Below, in pieces: positions 8,071 through 17,703 of a stretch of DNA of 49,732 bases. A program made the translations under genes and the position numbers. The stretch spans positions 1-49,732 of the forward strand of contig NZ_QURB01000012.1 in the NCBI RefSeq assembly GCF_003402975.1, written 5' to 3'. Position 1 is the stretch's first letter. Each line of letters opens with the position of its first letter. Below the pieces are notes generated by a model, which did not search any database, was not told the DNA's origin, and was given only the letters and a program-made list of their open reading frames with translations. Source of the DNA: Brumimicrobium aurantiacum (lineage in GTDB: Bacteria > Bacteroidota > Bacteroidia > Flavobacteriales_D > Crocinitomicaceae).

Positions 8071-8138
8071 TTTAGATCAATTTTGCAGCGTTTTAAACTT
8101 ATAAAATATAAAGTAATCAATTTTTTCTGAGGTAAAGA

Positions 8139-9533
8139 ATGAAGAATAAGTATCAAGATTTAATAGAACAAACTTTCGATTTTCCACAAGAGGAGTTTAG
8201 TGTTGAAAATGGAGCATTGTCATATAGAGGAATAGACATGAATGCTTTAATCGCAAAGTATGGAACTCCGCTACGTTTTACCTACCTTCCAGCAATAGGA
8301 AAGCAAATTGAACGATGTCGAAATTGGTTCAATACAAGTATTCAAAAACAAAATTATAACGGGAAATATGAATATTGTTATTGCACGAAAAGTTCGCATT
8401 TCAATTTTGTATTAGAGGAGTGTACCAAACATAAAACCAATATCGAGACGAGTTCAGCTTTTGATATCGATATCTTGATTGCTTTGCACAAGAAAGGAAA
8501 ATTAGCTAAAGACACTTATGTTTTGTGTAACGGATATAAAACAGAGGTTTACATTAAGAAAATCAAGGAATTATTAGAGTTAGGTTTTACGAAGGTTATT
8601 CCAGTAATTGACAACTTTCAAGAATTTGATATTCTAGATGAGCAAATTGATCATAAATTAGAGATAGGTATTCGTATTGCGTCTGAAGAGGATCCCAAAT
8701 TTGAATTTTATACATCAAGATTGGGGATAGGATACAAAGATGTGGTTTCATTCTATAATTGGAAACTGAAAGACCACAAGAAATTTAAGCTCTCCATGTT
8801 GCATTTTTTTGTAAATACAGGGATACGTGATAACGCATATTATTGGAACGAATTACACAAATTCTTAAGTGTTTATGAAAACTTGATTAAGAATAACGCT
8901 GATATTACTTACTTGAATGTGGGAGGAGGATTTCCTGTGAAGAACTCTTTGGCATTCGAATTCGATTATGAATATTTGATAGAAGAAATTATAGGTCAAA
9001 TTAAATTATCGGCAGATCATGTGAGTGCATGTCATCCAGATATTTTTACAGAATTTGGTTCATTTACTATTGCGGAAGCAGGAGGGATGATTTACACTAT
9101 ATTGGATCAGAAGAAGCAGAATGATAGAGAGAAGTGGAACATGATTAACAGTTCTTTTATGACTACTTTGCCTGATTCATGGGCAATTAGTAAGCGTTTC
9201 ATTATGTTACCGATTAACCGTTGGAATGAGAAATATGAACGTGTGTTTTTGGGTGGCTTAACATGTGATAGTGATGATTACTATAATTCTGAACAACATG
9301 TCAATGCAATTTATTTACCTGTTTTCAATAAAAGGAAACCAATGCATGTCGGTTTTTTTAATTGCGGTGCATATCAAGAATCAATTTCTGGATATGGAGG
9401 AATTAAACATTGCTTAATCCCCAGTCCAAAACATATTTTAATAAATCAGGATGAAAATGGAGAAGTGATAGATGAACTATTTGCTCCACAACAAACAAGT
9501 GAAGAAATGCTTAAAATTTTAGGATACTCATGA
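8139..9533 (+). CDS. speA: Arginine decarboxylase, fold type III PLP enzyme
   Basis: A 464-residue alanine-racemase-fold decarboxylase. The PLP lysine is K84 in CYCTKSSHF. The glycine-rich phosphate loop is GGGFPV, and the conserved cysteine of the second active-site half is in LTCDSDDYY. It is shorter than the about 630-residue SpeA of Escherichia coli and looks like the compact form common in Bacteroidota. The substrate is taken as arginine, giving agmatine, because the next gene is an agmatinase; ornithine or diaminopimelate decarboxylases share the fold. GAGG precedes the ATG by 6 nt, an unusually clear ribosome-binding site here. It begins a three-gene operon with a 4-nt ATGA overlap to the next gene. 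Confidence 0.85.
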   Translation: MKNKYQDLIEQTFDFPQEEFSVENGALSYRGIDMNALIAKYGTPLRFTYLPAIGKQIERCRNWFNTSIQKQNYNGKYEYCYCTKSSHFNFVLEECTKHKTNIETSSAFDIDILIALHKKGKLAKDTYVLCNGYKTEVYIKKIKELLELGFTKVIPVIDNFQEFDILDEQIDHKLEIGIRIASEEDPKFEFYTSRLGIGYKDVVSFYNWKLKDHKKFKLSMLHFFVNTGIRDNAYYWNELHKFLSVYENLIKNNADITYLNVGGGFPVKNSLAFEFDYEYLIEEIIGQIKLSADHVSACHPDIFTEFGSFTIAEAGGMIYTILDQKKQNDREKWNMINSSFMTTLPDSWAISKRFIMLPINRWNEKYERVFLGGLTCDSDDYYNSEQHVNAIYLPVFNKRKPMHVGFFNCGAYQESISGYGGIKHCLIPSPKHILINQDENGEVIDELFAPQQTSEEMLKILGYS

Positions 9534-10375
9534 GAACATTTGCAGGAATCCCCGAAGAGTTAGGGAAATTAGAAAACGCAGCAGTCGTAATTATTCCTGT
9601 GCCTTACGATGGTACTTCTACCTACGGGAAAGGAGCCGACATAGGATTTGAAGCGTTAATGGATGCTTCTGAAAATATGGAGTTGTACGATATTGAGACC
9701 AATACAGTGGTTTATGAAAAAGGAATCTTTATTACGTCAGCGGTAACAGAGGAGTCTTCACCAGAAGCTATGTGTGAGGCAGTAGAGAAAACAACAGATG
9801 AATATATCGAAACAGGGAAGTTTGTATGTCTTTTTGGAGGGGAGCATTCTATTTCAATTGGAGCGATTCGTTCATTTAAAAAGAAGTACGAGAATCTTTC
9901 CGTTTTACAATTGGATGCGCATTCCGATTTAAGACCAGAATATAATGGTTCGGCTTGTAATCATGCATGTGCTTTACATGAAGCTTCAAAAAACACGAAT
10001 CTTGTTCAAGTAGGAATTCGCAGTATGGATGCAGTTGAATTACCATTCGTAAAAAAGGAGAATTTCTTCGATATGTACCGCATTAATTCAACTTCAAACT
10101 GGATGGATGAGGTGATTAATCAACTGGGAGATGAAGTTTACTTGACAATTGATTTAGATATTTTTGATCCATCAATTATGCCGTCAACAGGAACACCTGA
10201 ACCGGGAGGCTTGTATTGGTATGATGTAATCACTTTGGTGAGAAGAGTAGTAGAAGAGAAAAGCTTAGTTGGTTTTGATATTGTTGAACTGGCTCCTGTG
10301 AATGGAGTGCCAGCGCCAGATTTTATGGCAGCGAAATTATTATATAAAATATTATCCTATAAATTTAATTCATAA
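9530..10375 (+). CDS. speB: Agmatinase (ureohydrolase family)
   Basis: A 281-residue ureohydrolase with all manganese ligands: H106 in GGEHSISIG, D129/H131/D133 in LDAHSD, and D208/D210 in IDLDIFDP, then the substrate loop with TPEPGG. It should hydrolyse agmatine to putrescine and urea. Arginase and formimidoylglutamase share the fold; the overlap with the upstream arginine decarboxylase (ATGA) favours agmatinase. It overlaps the next gene by one base (TAATG), so the three proteins are probably made together. Confidence 0.88.
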   Translation: MRTFAGIPEELGKLENAAVVIIPVPYDGTSTYGKGADIGFEALMDASENMELYDIETNTVVYEKGIFITSAVTEESSPEAMCEAVEKTTDEYIETGKFVCLFGGEHSISIGAIRSFKKKYENLSVLQLDAHSDLRPEYNGSACNHACALHEASKNTNLVQVGIRSMDAVELPFVKKENFFDMYRINSTSNWMDEVINQLGDEVYLTIDLDIFDPSIMPSTGTPEPGGLYWYDVITLVRRVVEEKSLVGFDIVELAPVNGVPAPDFMAAKLLYKILSYKFNS

Positions 10376-11343
10376 TGGGAAAAGTTAGAGAATTTATTGA
10401 GTACAATTACAGACATTTTAATTCAGCGGCACTTGTCGATGCCGCAAAGGGGTACGAAAAACACCTTGCAGAAGGAAAGAAAATGTTGGTTTCACTTGCT
10501 GGTGCAATGAGTACAGCAGAATTAGGGATATCATTGGCGGAAATGATTCGTCAAGACAAAATTCACATGATATCAACAACAGGTGCGAACTTGGAAGAGG
10601 ATTTAATGAATTTAGTTGCTCACAACAGTTATGAGCGTGTGCCACATTATCGTGATTTAACAGCGGAAGACGAGTGGACATTGTTGGGAAGAGGTTTAAA
10701 TCGTGTTACAGACACATGTATCCCAGAAGAAGAGGCATTCCGTCGTTTACAACAACATGTATTTGACATTTGGAAAGAAGCAGAAGACAAAGGAGAGCGT
10801 TATTTCCCACATGAATTTTTGTATAAATTGATTTTATCTGGTGTTTTAGAGCAGTATTACGAGATTGACCCTAAAAATTCTTGGATGATTGCAGCAGCAG
10901 AGAAAAACCTACCGATTATCGTTCCAGGTTGGGAAGATTCAACTTTAGGAAATATTTTTGCTTCTTACTGCATAACGGGAGATTTAAAGCCTTCTACAAT
11001 AAAGTCAGGAATAGAGTATATGATGTGGTTAGCCGATTACTATTCAAATAATGCAGGTGAAGAAGGAATTGGTTTTTTCCAAATTGGTGGAGGAATCGCA
11101 GGAGACTTTCCAATTTGTGTTGTTCCAATGTTATCGCAAGATTTAGAGCGTGAAGACACCCCATTTTGGAGTTATTTTTGTCAGGTTTCCGACTCTACAA
11201 CAAGTTATGGATCTTATTCTGGAGCAGTTCCAAACGAGAAAATTACATGGGGCAAATTAGGAATCGATACGCCAAAATTCATTATTGAATCAGATGCAAC
11301 AATAGTAGTACCATTGGTGTTTGCTATTCTCTTAGATCAGTAG
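10375..11343 (+). CDS. Deoxyhypusine-synthase-like aminobutyltransferase
   Basis: A 322-residue bacterial homologue of deoxyhypusine synthase. The active-site lysine is kept (K294 in NEKITWGKL), as are GSYSGAVPNE and the NAD-binding glycines (STTGANLEED). Bacteria lack eIF5A, so protein modification is unlikely. Some bacterial members make homospermidine from putrescine; placed directly after agmatinase, this would complete a route arginine, agmatine, putrescine, homospermidine (or spermidine by exchange). That final product is inference. The start overlaps the agmatinase stop, and a bidirectional terminator follows. Confidence 0.85.
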   Translation: MGKVREFIEYNYRHFNSAALVDAAKGYEKHLAEGKKMLVSLAGAMSTAELGISLAEMIRQDKIHMISTTGANLEEDLMNLVAHNSYERVPHYRDLTAEDEWTLLGRGLNRVTDTCIPEEEAFRRLQQHVFDIWKEAEDKGERYFPHEFLYKLILSGVLEQYYEIDPKNSWMIAAAEKNLPIIVPGWEDSTLGNIFASYCITGDLKPSTIKSGIEYMMWLADYYSNNAGEEGIGFFQIGGGIAGDFPICVVPMLSQDLEREDTPFWSYFCQVSDSTTSYGSYSGAVPNEKITWGKLGIDTPKFIIESDATIVVPLVFAILLDQ

Positions 11344-11387
11344 TAAGATTGAGCTTAAATGAAAGTTGTATAAATATAGAAACATAA

Positions 11388-11417
11388 AAAATGCGACCCT
11401 AAAAAGAGTCGCATTTT
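11388..11417. terminator. Bidirectional terminator between convergent operons
   Basis: A 10-bp stem (AAAATGCGAC with GTCGCATTTT), loop of 10 nt, with A and T runs on both sides. It lies between the polyamine operon (plus strand) and the M16 peptidase pair (minus strand) and can serve both. Confidence 0.8.
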
Positions 11418-11438
11418 ATAATTTGATTTAGATTGGAA

Positions 11439-13550
11439 TTATTTCACCTCAAATTTTGAATCGTCAATTTTTTTATTGACTTCAACTTCGTTAAGTGTTG
11501 CAGTCATACCAACTGATTCAACAACTTGTGAAGTCTTTTTAGGGAATAAGAATCCTTGGTAATCTGTAAATTCACTATAGATTAAAACAACGGATTGTGG
11601 TCCTTCTTCAGTAACTTCTAGGGTTTCAGAATATTCTTTCAATCCATTTTCTGTATTGAAGTATGATTTAGTTGTTGTTTTTCCGATTGTATATTCAACA
11701 ACGTACATATCTATTCCATCTCTATTTTCAATACCTAATAGCTGATAGTCCTCTTCGTTACAAAGTAGGCTATATTCTGGTATAAATGATGCTGTACGCG
11801 CATGGTCTTCGATTTGTTCATCAGTCATTTTTTCTTCATCAAAACCACCTTGTTGACTCATTCTTTTTGTCATTCCATTTTTACCATCGAATCTTTCTTC
11901 CTGAATAACCATTCCGTTAAATTCCATTTTAGAAGCAGACATATTAGGAGCTTTGAAGTAAGTTGTCATTTTCAACTCCATTGGTGCTTGATTAGGAACA
12001 ATAACAGCTTTTTTAGTCATTGTTTTTACCTTTTCAATTTTCTTAACAGCTTTCTTCATTTTTGAAGTTTGTGTTACAGCCATTACGTATTTTTCAAAAA
12101 CTTCCTTTTTAGAAATATCAGCAGGTTTAAGTGTAACTTCAACTTTAGGATTACCAAAAGCGTCAAGAATTTCGATATTTCCATCAGCGTCAAATTGTTT
12201 AAGGTTTTCCAATACTTCCTCGTTACCAACAACAATAATGTTAAGGTTGTTTGGTTTGATATATTTCTTTCCCATTTCTAGAATGTCTGCTTGAGAAACA
12301 TTACTAAGTTTTTGAAGATAAGTTTGGTAATAATCTTTTGGCAAGTCATTTCTGTACGTTCTTAATGCAAAGTTTGCAATTGTACGTGGTGATTCTAAAG
12401 TTCTAGCGAAACTTCCTGCCATCGAAGCTTTGTTTAAAGATAATTCATCTTCAGTAACTAATTCCTGTGTAATTCTATTGAATTCATAAAGGAATTGTGT
12501 GATTGAAGAATCAGAAACTTCGTTACGGAAACTTCCCTGCGCATTGATATAACTACCTTTACGATTTACATTCATTCTTGAATATGCTCCATAAGTATAG
12601 GCTTTATCTTCACGTAAGTTTTGCATTAAACGAGTTCCAAAACCTCCACCACCAAACAATTTGTTCAATGTAGATAGTTTAATTTGATCTTCATCACCAG
12701 GCACCATATTGATTGGGAATGAAACACTAATTACAGACTGAACTGCTCCTGGTTTTTCAACAAAAATAACACGATTTCCTTCAGGTATAACTCCGCGACT
12801 ATAAGCTTTTTCATAAGGAACGCCTCCTTCCCAGTCAGCAAATCTTTCGTTTGCAACTTTCTTTGCTTCAGCCTCAGTAATATCTCCTACAATAACTAAA
12901 TAACTTCCAGCGGGAGTATATTGTTTATTGTAGAAATCAATTACGTCTTCACGCGTAATATTCGCCAAAGTTTCTTCAGTCATCACTTCACCATAAGGAT
13001 GTTGATCTGTAAAGAGTACTTTTTGCATTGCATTGGCCATCATTGAACTTGGATCTGTTTTTATTGAATATAATCCAGATTCGTATTGTTTTTTAATACG
13101 TTCAAATTCATCTTGAGGGAAGTTGGCATTCTTCATGACATCAGTCATTAAATCCAATCCTTTATCCATGTGTTTTGTTAATACACTTAAGTAGATATTC
13201 GAACTGTTTGCTGATAAATAAGCTCCGATAAAATCTTTTTCATTATCAATTTCATCTTTGGTTCTATTATCAGTACCAGACATTAATAAATCTCCTGCAA
13301 CATCAGAAAGTCCAGCCTTGTTTCCTTCTAATCTTGGATCAGAACCCATGACTAAGTTGAAAGAAACTTTTGGAATTTTATCATTTGGCGAAAGGATTAC
13401 TTTCATTCCATTGTCTAAGTCAAAAACAACAGGTTGAGGTATATTTATTTCTGGAGCAGGTCCAGGAATAGGTGCTTTAGAACGATCAACTTGTCCAAAT
13501 GCAAATACAGAAGTAAGTGCAAGTGCTGATCCTAAAATTAAATTTTTCAT
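11439..13550 (-). CDS. M16 peptidase, non-catalytic partner with extra C-terminal domain
   Basis: About 703 residues with a signal peptide (MKNLILGSALALTSVFAFG). The ATG at 13550 is chosen over a TTG two codons upstream. The first M16 half lacks the zinc motif: the HxxEH position reads SDVAGDLL. The second half keeps the substrate-binding R/Y region (GGGFGTRLMQNLREDKAYTYGAYS). This is the pattern of the non-catalytic subunit in two-chain M16 enzymes. After about residue 480 an additional lysine-rich, beta-strand domain appears that resembles lipoprotein-carrier-like folds. It follows the catalytic gene by 36 nt, so the two probably form a periplasmic heterodimer. Confidence 0.85.
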   Translation of the reverse strand: MKNLILGSALALTSVFAFGQVDRSKAPIPGPAPEINIPQPVVFDLDNGMKVILSPNDKIPKVSFNLVMGSDPRLEGNKAGLSDVAGDLLMSGTDNRTKDEIDNEKDFIGAYLSANSSNIYLSVLTKHMDKGLDLMTDVMKNANFPQDEFERIKKQYESGLYSIKTDPSSMMANAMQKVLFTDQHPYGEVMTEETLANITREDVIDFYNKQYTPAGSYLVIVGDITEAEAKKVANERFADWEGGVPYEKAYSRGVIPEGNRVIFVEKPGAVQSVISVSFPINMVPGDEDQIKLSTLNKLFGGGGFGTRLMQNLREDKAYTYGAYSRMNVNRKGSYINAQGSFRNEVSDSSITQFLYEFNRITQELVTEDELSLNKASMAGSFARTLESPRTIANFALRTYRNDLPKDYYQTYLQKLSNVSQADILEMGKKYIKPNNLNIIVVGNEEVLENLKQFDADGNIEILDAFGNPKVEVTLKPADISKKEVFEKYVMAVTQTSKMKKAVKKIEKVKTMTKKAVIVPNQAPMELKMTTYFKAPNMSASKMEFNGMVIQEERFDGKNGMTKRMSQQGGFDEEKMTDEQIEDHARTASFIPEYSLLCNEEDYQLLGIENRDGIDMYVVEYTIGKTTTKSYFNTENGLKEYSETLEVTEEGPQSVVLIYSEFTDYQGFLFPKKTSQVVESVGMTATLNEVEVNKKIDDSKFEVK

Positions 13551-13586
13551 TTTCAATGTATTTTAAATGTTGTAATTAGACTTCAA

Positions 13587-15056
13587 TTATTTCTTTGGTA
13601 AGTAATACAATACCAATCGTGCATCTTCTGTGAAATACTTTTTTGCAACTGCCATTAGGTCCTCACGAGTAATGTTGTCATAAACACTTAATTGCTCGTT
13701 AATCAAGTTTGTGTTGTCAAAGTATACATAATTGTTAGCTAAAGACTCTGCTTTACCAGCAACTGAACTGTTTGAAGAATAAAAGTCATTTTCAAATTGG
13801 TTTTTTACTTTTTCAAATTCTACTTCTGAAACCAATTCGTTTTTGACTTTATTGATTTCAACTTCTAATGCTTCTTTTAAGCTATCAATTTCAACATCTT
13901 TAGCTGCAATTCCAGCAAATAAAGCTATTCCTGGATCTTCCAATGGAAAAGCGAAAGAGAACGCAGAGACTGCTAATTCTTTTTCTTCTACAATGTTTTT
14001 ATTCATTCTTGCACTTGTTCCTCCAGAAATAACAGCGTTTAACATTTCAAGAGCATACGCCTCTTTTGTGTTTTGCCTAGGAGAGTGATAACCGATAAAA
14101 ACAGCTGGCAATTGAATATTGTCATAAACAGTGTCAACGATTTCTTTTTCTAACTTTGGTTCAACGATATCAGGACGAGGAATAACAGTTTCTTTTTTCT
14201 TATATTCGTTAATCAACCACATACCATCTTTAGATGTTGTGTTGAAAAAGTCCTTTTCATTAAAGATTGCTTTACCTTTTCCATACTTTGCAGTAAATGC
14301 GTCATTGTCTAAATTTAAATAATCACGGTAAAGGTTGATTGCTTGACCTTTTGGGATTGAACCAAAATATTTATCGATTAGAATTTTAGCCTCTTCTATG
14401 TCAATATCTCCAGCAATTGAAAGTGTTGCGTTAGAAGGAACGTAGAACGTTTTATAAAAGTTGATAAAATCTTCTTCTTGAGCAGCATCCAAGTGTTCCA
14501 TAGATCCAATTGGAGTCCATTGATAAGGATGTTTATCGTACAATAAATCAAAAGCAGAAGCCATAAAAGAACCATAAGGTTGGTTGTCTACACGTTGTCT
14601 TTTCTCTTCTTTTACGACTTCACGTTGTGTTTCGATTCCTACGTTATCCACTTTTGCGTGTAATAATCTTTCAGACTCTAGCCACAGACCTAATTCTAAA
14701 TTATTTGATGAAAAAATCTCGTAGTAATAAGTTCTATCTTGAGAAGTATTGGCGTTTAATGTTCCTCCATTTCTCTCAATGTATTGATCAAATTCTCCAC
14801 GATCTATATTTTCACTTCCTTCAAACATTAAATGCTCAAAAAAGTGAGCAAAGCCAGTTCTATCTGGGCTTTCATTTTTTGATCCTACATGATAAAGTAC
14901 TGAAACAGCAACAATAGGAGTAGAGTTGTCTTCATGTAAGATTACATGCATTCCATTGTCTAGGTCGTATTCAACGAAGTCGACATTACCTTTTTGAGCA
15001 TGTAAGCCAAACGCACAAGTTGCGGCTAAAGCTGCAGAAAATATTCTTTTCATCAT
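13587..15056 (-). CDS. M16 zinc peptidase, catalytic subunit
   Basis: A 489-residue exported metallopeptidase. The signal peptide ends near HAQ (residues 19-21). The inverted zinc motif is intact, H71-F-F-E74-H75, with the third ligand a glutamate in VVKEEKRQRVDNQP about 75 residues on. Two M16 halves are present, the second (from about 290) without metal ligands. It is the promoter-proximal gene of a pair with the non-catalytic M16 protein. Such pairs degrade peptides in the periplasm. The start is one of two adjacent ATG codons. Confidence 0.9.
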   Translation of the reverse strand: MMKRIFSAALAATCAFGLHAQKGNVDFVEYDLDNGMHVILHEDNSTPIVAVSVLYHVGSKNESPDRTGFAHFFEHLMFEGSENIDRGEFDQYIERNGGTLNANTSQDRTYYYEIFSSNNLELGLWLESERLLHAKVDNVGIETQREVVKEEKRQRVDNQPYGSFMASAFDLLYDKHPYQWTPIGSMEHLDAAQEEDFINFYKTFYVPSNATLSIAGDIDIEEAKILIDKYFGSIPKGQAINLYRDYLNLDNDAFTAKYGKGKAIFNEKDFFNTTSKDGMWLINEYKKKETVIPRPDIVEPKLEKEIVDTVYDNIQLPAVFIGYHSPRQNTKEAYALEMLNAVISGGTSARMNKNIVEEKELAVSAFSFAFPLEDPGIALFAGIAAKDVEIDSLKEALEVEINKVKNELVSEVEFEKVKNQFENDFYSSNSSVAGKAESLANNYVYFDNTNLINEQLSVYDNITREDLMAVAKKYFTEDARLVLYYLPKK

Positions 15057-15218
15057 TTGTTAATTTATTATTCTTTTCAAAGAAACGTAAAATTTCTTAA
15101 CAGCCTAATTGTTAAATGATAAAATGAGTTTTAAATAGATGAGTGGTATAAATTCAATATTTGGGTTAATTTATTTAGATTTGCTTGTCATGAAATATTA
15201 ACTAAAAACGTCAATTTT

Positions 15219-16292
15219 ATGCGTATAAATTTCTCGATTCTAGTACTTTTCTTTGTCCTTTTTTGTCAAGAATTTGCATATGCTCAAGACTCTTTGAAAG
15301 TGGGATATGTAAATTCTGCACCTTTTATTTTTAAGGAGAATAATAGATTGCAAGGACCGATAAGTTGGTTGTGGTATAATATTGCTGAAGAAAATAACTA
15401 CCATTGCGAATATGTTCAAATGAATTCGAAAGAGCTTGTAAATAGCTTGAAAAATGGTGAAGTTGATTTGGCACTTTATCCTATGTCTATCACGAGTAGT
15501 AGGGCAAAAGAGATTGATTTTTCTGTACCTTTTTATTTAGCCCATAGTGGAATTGTAACCAATAAATCCTCCTCCTGGAAAAGTACTTTATTATTCATTA
15601 AATCTTTTTTTTCATTGAATTTCTTCCGTGCATTAGGTTCGTTATTCTTGATTTTGATGGTTTTTGGATTTTTGACATGGAGATTTGAAAGAAAAGGAAA
15701 TGCCGAAGAGTTTGGAGATGGCCTTAAAGGATTATGGAGTGGGTTTTGGTGGGCAGCCGTTACGATGACGACTGTAGGATATGGTGATAAATCTCCTAAA
15801 ACCACCGGAGGAAGAGCAATAGCATTGGTCTGGATGTTTACTGCAATAATCATCATTTCTGGATTAACTGCGAGTATAGCATCTTCTTTAACGGTCACGG
15901 AATTAGAGAGTCGAACAAATAATATTAATAATTTTAAAAAGAAAAAGTTGGCAACCGTTAACTTATCAAGTACTGATGACTGGCTAAAAGACAATTTTTA
16001 CAATAATGTTATCTTGCTAGATAAACAGGATGATTTATTATCAAAACTTCGAGGAGATGAGGTGGACGCTGTTGTTTTTGATTTGCCTTTGTTAAAGAAT
16101 ATGGTTAAAAACGATACCTTAAACGAATATGAGGTTTTACCCTATAAATTTAATCCACAATATTATGCTTTAGGAATGAATCCTGTACTTGATGATAATT
16201 TATTGAAAGATATTAATACTAGTTTACTAGAACTAACAGAGGGCTTAGAATGGAAGGTCGTATTAGCAGAGTATAATTTGAATACAAATTAA
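15219..16292 (+). CDS. GluR0-type ligand-gated potassium channel
   Basis: A 357-residue protein with the layout of prokaryotic ionotropic glutamate receptors. A signal peptide (1-22) is followed by the first half of a solute-binding domain (24-115, with R95 in SITSSRAKEIDFS at the amino-acid-binding position), a membrane helix (about 135-155), a pore helix with selectivity filter TTVGYGD (184-190), a second membrane helix (about 201-224), and the second binding half (about 240-355). The filter is a potassium filter, as in cyanobacterial GluR0. The expected role is potassium flow gated by a periplasmic amino acid; the ligand is unknown. It is monocistronic, with a strong terminator behind it. 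Confidence 0.85.
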   Translation: MRINFSILVLFFVLFCQEFAYAQDSLKVGYVNSAPFIFKENNRLQGPISWLWYNIAEENNYHCEYVQMNSKELVNSLKNGEVDLALYPMSITSSRAKEIDFSVPFYLAHSGIVTNKSSSWKSTLLFIKSFFSLNFFRALGSLFLILMVFGFLTWRFERKGNAEEFGDGLKGLWSGFWWAAVTMTTVGYGDKSPKTTGGRAIALVWMFTAIIIISGLTASIASSLTVTELESRTNNINNFKKKKLATVNLSSTDDWLKDNFYNNVILLDKQDDLLSKLRGDEVDAVVFDLPLLKNMVKNDTLNEYEVLPYKFNPQYYALGMNPVLDDNLLKDINTSLLELTEGLEWKVVLAEYNLNTN

Positions 16293-16316
16293 GTTTGAAA
16301 TTATTTTTACAATAAA

Positions 16317-16344
16317 AAAAGAGACGTCAATTGACGTCTCTTTT
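16317..16344. terminator. Bidirectional terminator, perfect 28-nt palindrome
   Basis: Arms of AAAAGAGACGTCAA and its complement meet without a spacer; A and T tracts lie at either side. It separates the channel gene from the convergent HPF gene and can end both transcripts. Confidence 0.8.
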
Positions 16345-16363
16345 GCTTTAAACGATAAATTAT

Positions 16364-16678
16364 TTAGTGTTTTTGTAGTTTTCCAATTAATGTATTTAAA
16401 CTACTTGTCATTTTTTTCGTTGCACTGCTGATGGCTTTTTCGATAGATTCATCATGGCTAGTCACGGCAACAGGTTTTAGACCTTGTGGACGTACTTCTA
16501 GAACACATTTTTTATCTTTATTTCCCCCTTTGTCTCCATTTTCGTCAGATAGATGAACTTCTACACGCGTCACTTTATCTTCAAAACGGGTTAAATCTTC
16601 TTTTATCTTGTTAGAAAAGTAGGCTTCAATTCTTTCTTTTCCTTCTATGTTGTTGTCAGTGTTAAATAATACTTCCAT
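16364..16678 (-). CDS. HPF/RaiA-family ribosome hibernation factor
   Basis: A 104-residue S30AE-fold protein. The start is the ATG giving MEVLFNTDNN; an upstream in-frame ATG would add ten residues with no support. Visible family features are the beta strand VEVHLSDENG and the tail VTSHDESIEKAISSATKKM. The long C-terminal extension of long HPF is absent. Members bind the small subunit in stationary phase and block translation. The gene stands alone. Confidence 0.85.
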   Translation of the reverse strand: MEVLFNTDNNIEGKERIEAYFSNKIKEDLTRFEDKVTRVEVHLSDENGDKGGNKDKKCVLEVRPQGLKPVAVTSHDESIEKAISSATKKMTSSLNTLIGKLQKH

Positions 16679-16891
16679 GTTATTATATTTTATGAATGAA
16701 AAAATCATTCGGTTAGTAAATAAGGTAAATGGTCTTACCCACGAATCGATAACACAATATAAGGTTTTATGTTAATATAATACTGAATTAACGCGAAAAT
16801 TATAAAATTTTATATTTCATAATTAATAATCTAATCTCAGACCTTTTGAAGATCAAAAAAACTATGCAAAAGTTAAGGTATTGATTTATCC

Positions 16892-17512
16892 TTATTTAGA
16901 TTTAAATGTAGATTCAAATGGAAGTCTTTGTAGAATTGAACGACCTAAGGTTAATTCATCAGCATAATGTAATTCTGAACCAATAGAAACACCTCTTGAT
17001 AATGTAGTTACTTTTATGTTTGTAGGAGATATTTTTTTATAAATATAAAAATTAGTGGTATCACCTTCCATTGTTGAGCTTAAAGCAAAAATGATTTCAT
17101 CTACTTTACCATTTTCAACTTTGTCTAATAATGTAGGAATGTTTAAATCCTCAGGTCCTTGACCGTCCATTGGTGAAATAACACCTCCTAGGACATGGTA
17201 GATTCCTTGGTAGCTTCTTGTTGCCTCGATCGCCAAAATATCACGAATATCTTCAACCACACAAACAGTTCTGTGCTCCCGAGATGGATTAGCACAAATC
17301 ACACAAATTTTATCATCAGAAATGTTACCACAATTGATACAATAATTAATGTTGTCTTTGATGTTTTGTACGGCGTTTGAGAAACGGTCTATTTGTTCTG
17401 GAGATCTTTTAAGTAAATCCAAAACTAATCTTAAAGCACTTCTTTTTCCAATACTTGGTAATGAGGCAAATTGCTCAACAGCTTCGTTTAAATATTTTGA
17501 AGGTAAATCCAC
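16892..17512 (-). CDS. recR: Recombination mediator RecR
   Basis: A 206-residue RecR of normal length. It has an N-terminal helix-hairpin-helix ([12 protein letters not shown]), a C4 zinc finger (C58, C61, C70, C73 in CINCGN...CVIC), and a Toprim domain ([19 protein letters not shown] onward). It helps load RecA at gaps with RecF and RecO. The start is a GTG at 17512; this matches the family N terminus and no upstream ATG is in frame. Confidence 0.95.
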   Translation of the reverse strand: MDLPSKYLNEAVEQFASLPSIGKRSALRLVLDLLKRSPEQIDRFSNAVQNIKDNINYCINCGNISDDKICVICANPSREHRTVCVVEDIRDILAIEATRSYQGIYHVLGGVISPMDGQGPEDLNIPTLLDKVENGKVDEIIFALSSTMEGDTTNFYIYKKISPTNIKVTTLSRGVSIGSELHYADELTLGRSILQRLPFESTFKSK

Positions 17513-17655
17513 GAATACAAAAGTAATGAGCTTTTTGAGATTAGAATAAAAATTATGCGTTTTTGATGAAATTATAGACTTGAATTATTCCTCAAAGCTT
17601 CAATTTATCGCTGGATATAGCCTTTGCTTTTAAAATGAGTATAAGCCAAATAACT

Positions 17656-17687
17656 TATTGGTATTAATATTTTATTAATTAATTTTG
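17656..17687 (+). promoter_or_regulatory. Bacteroidota-type promoter
   Basis: TATTG (17656-17660) and TAATTTTG (17680-17687) match the -33 and -7 boxes with a 19-nt spacer. The gene starts at 17704, so the leader would be only about 10 nt. Confidence 0.55.
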
Positions 17688-17703
17688 CAGCATTATTGAT
17701 CGT

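Noticed and set aside
11802-12281. Two antisense frames inside the non-catalytic M16 gene
   Set aside because: Phenylalanine/serine-rich composition typical of the complement of lysine/glutamate-rich coding DNA.
15533-15994. 153-codon frame antisense to the receptor channel gene
   Set aside because: It lies wholly within a gene with clear domains and shows no signal, motif or ribosome-binding site.
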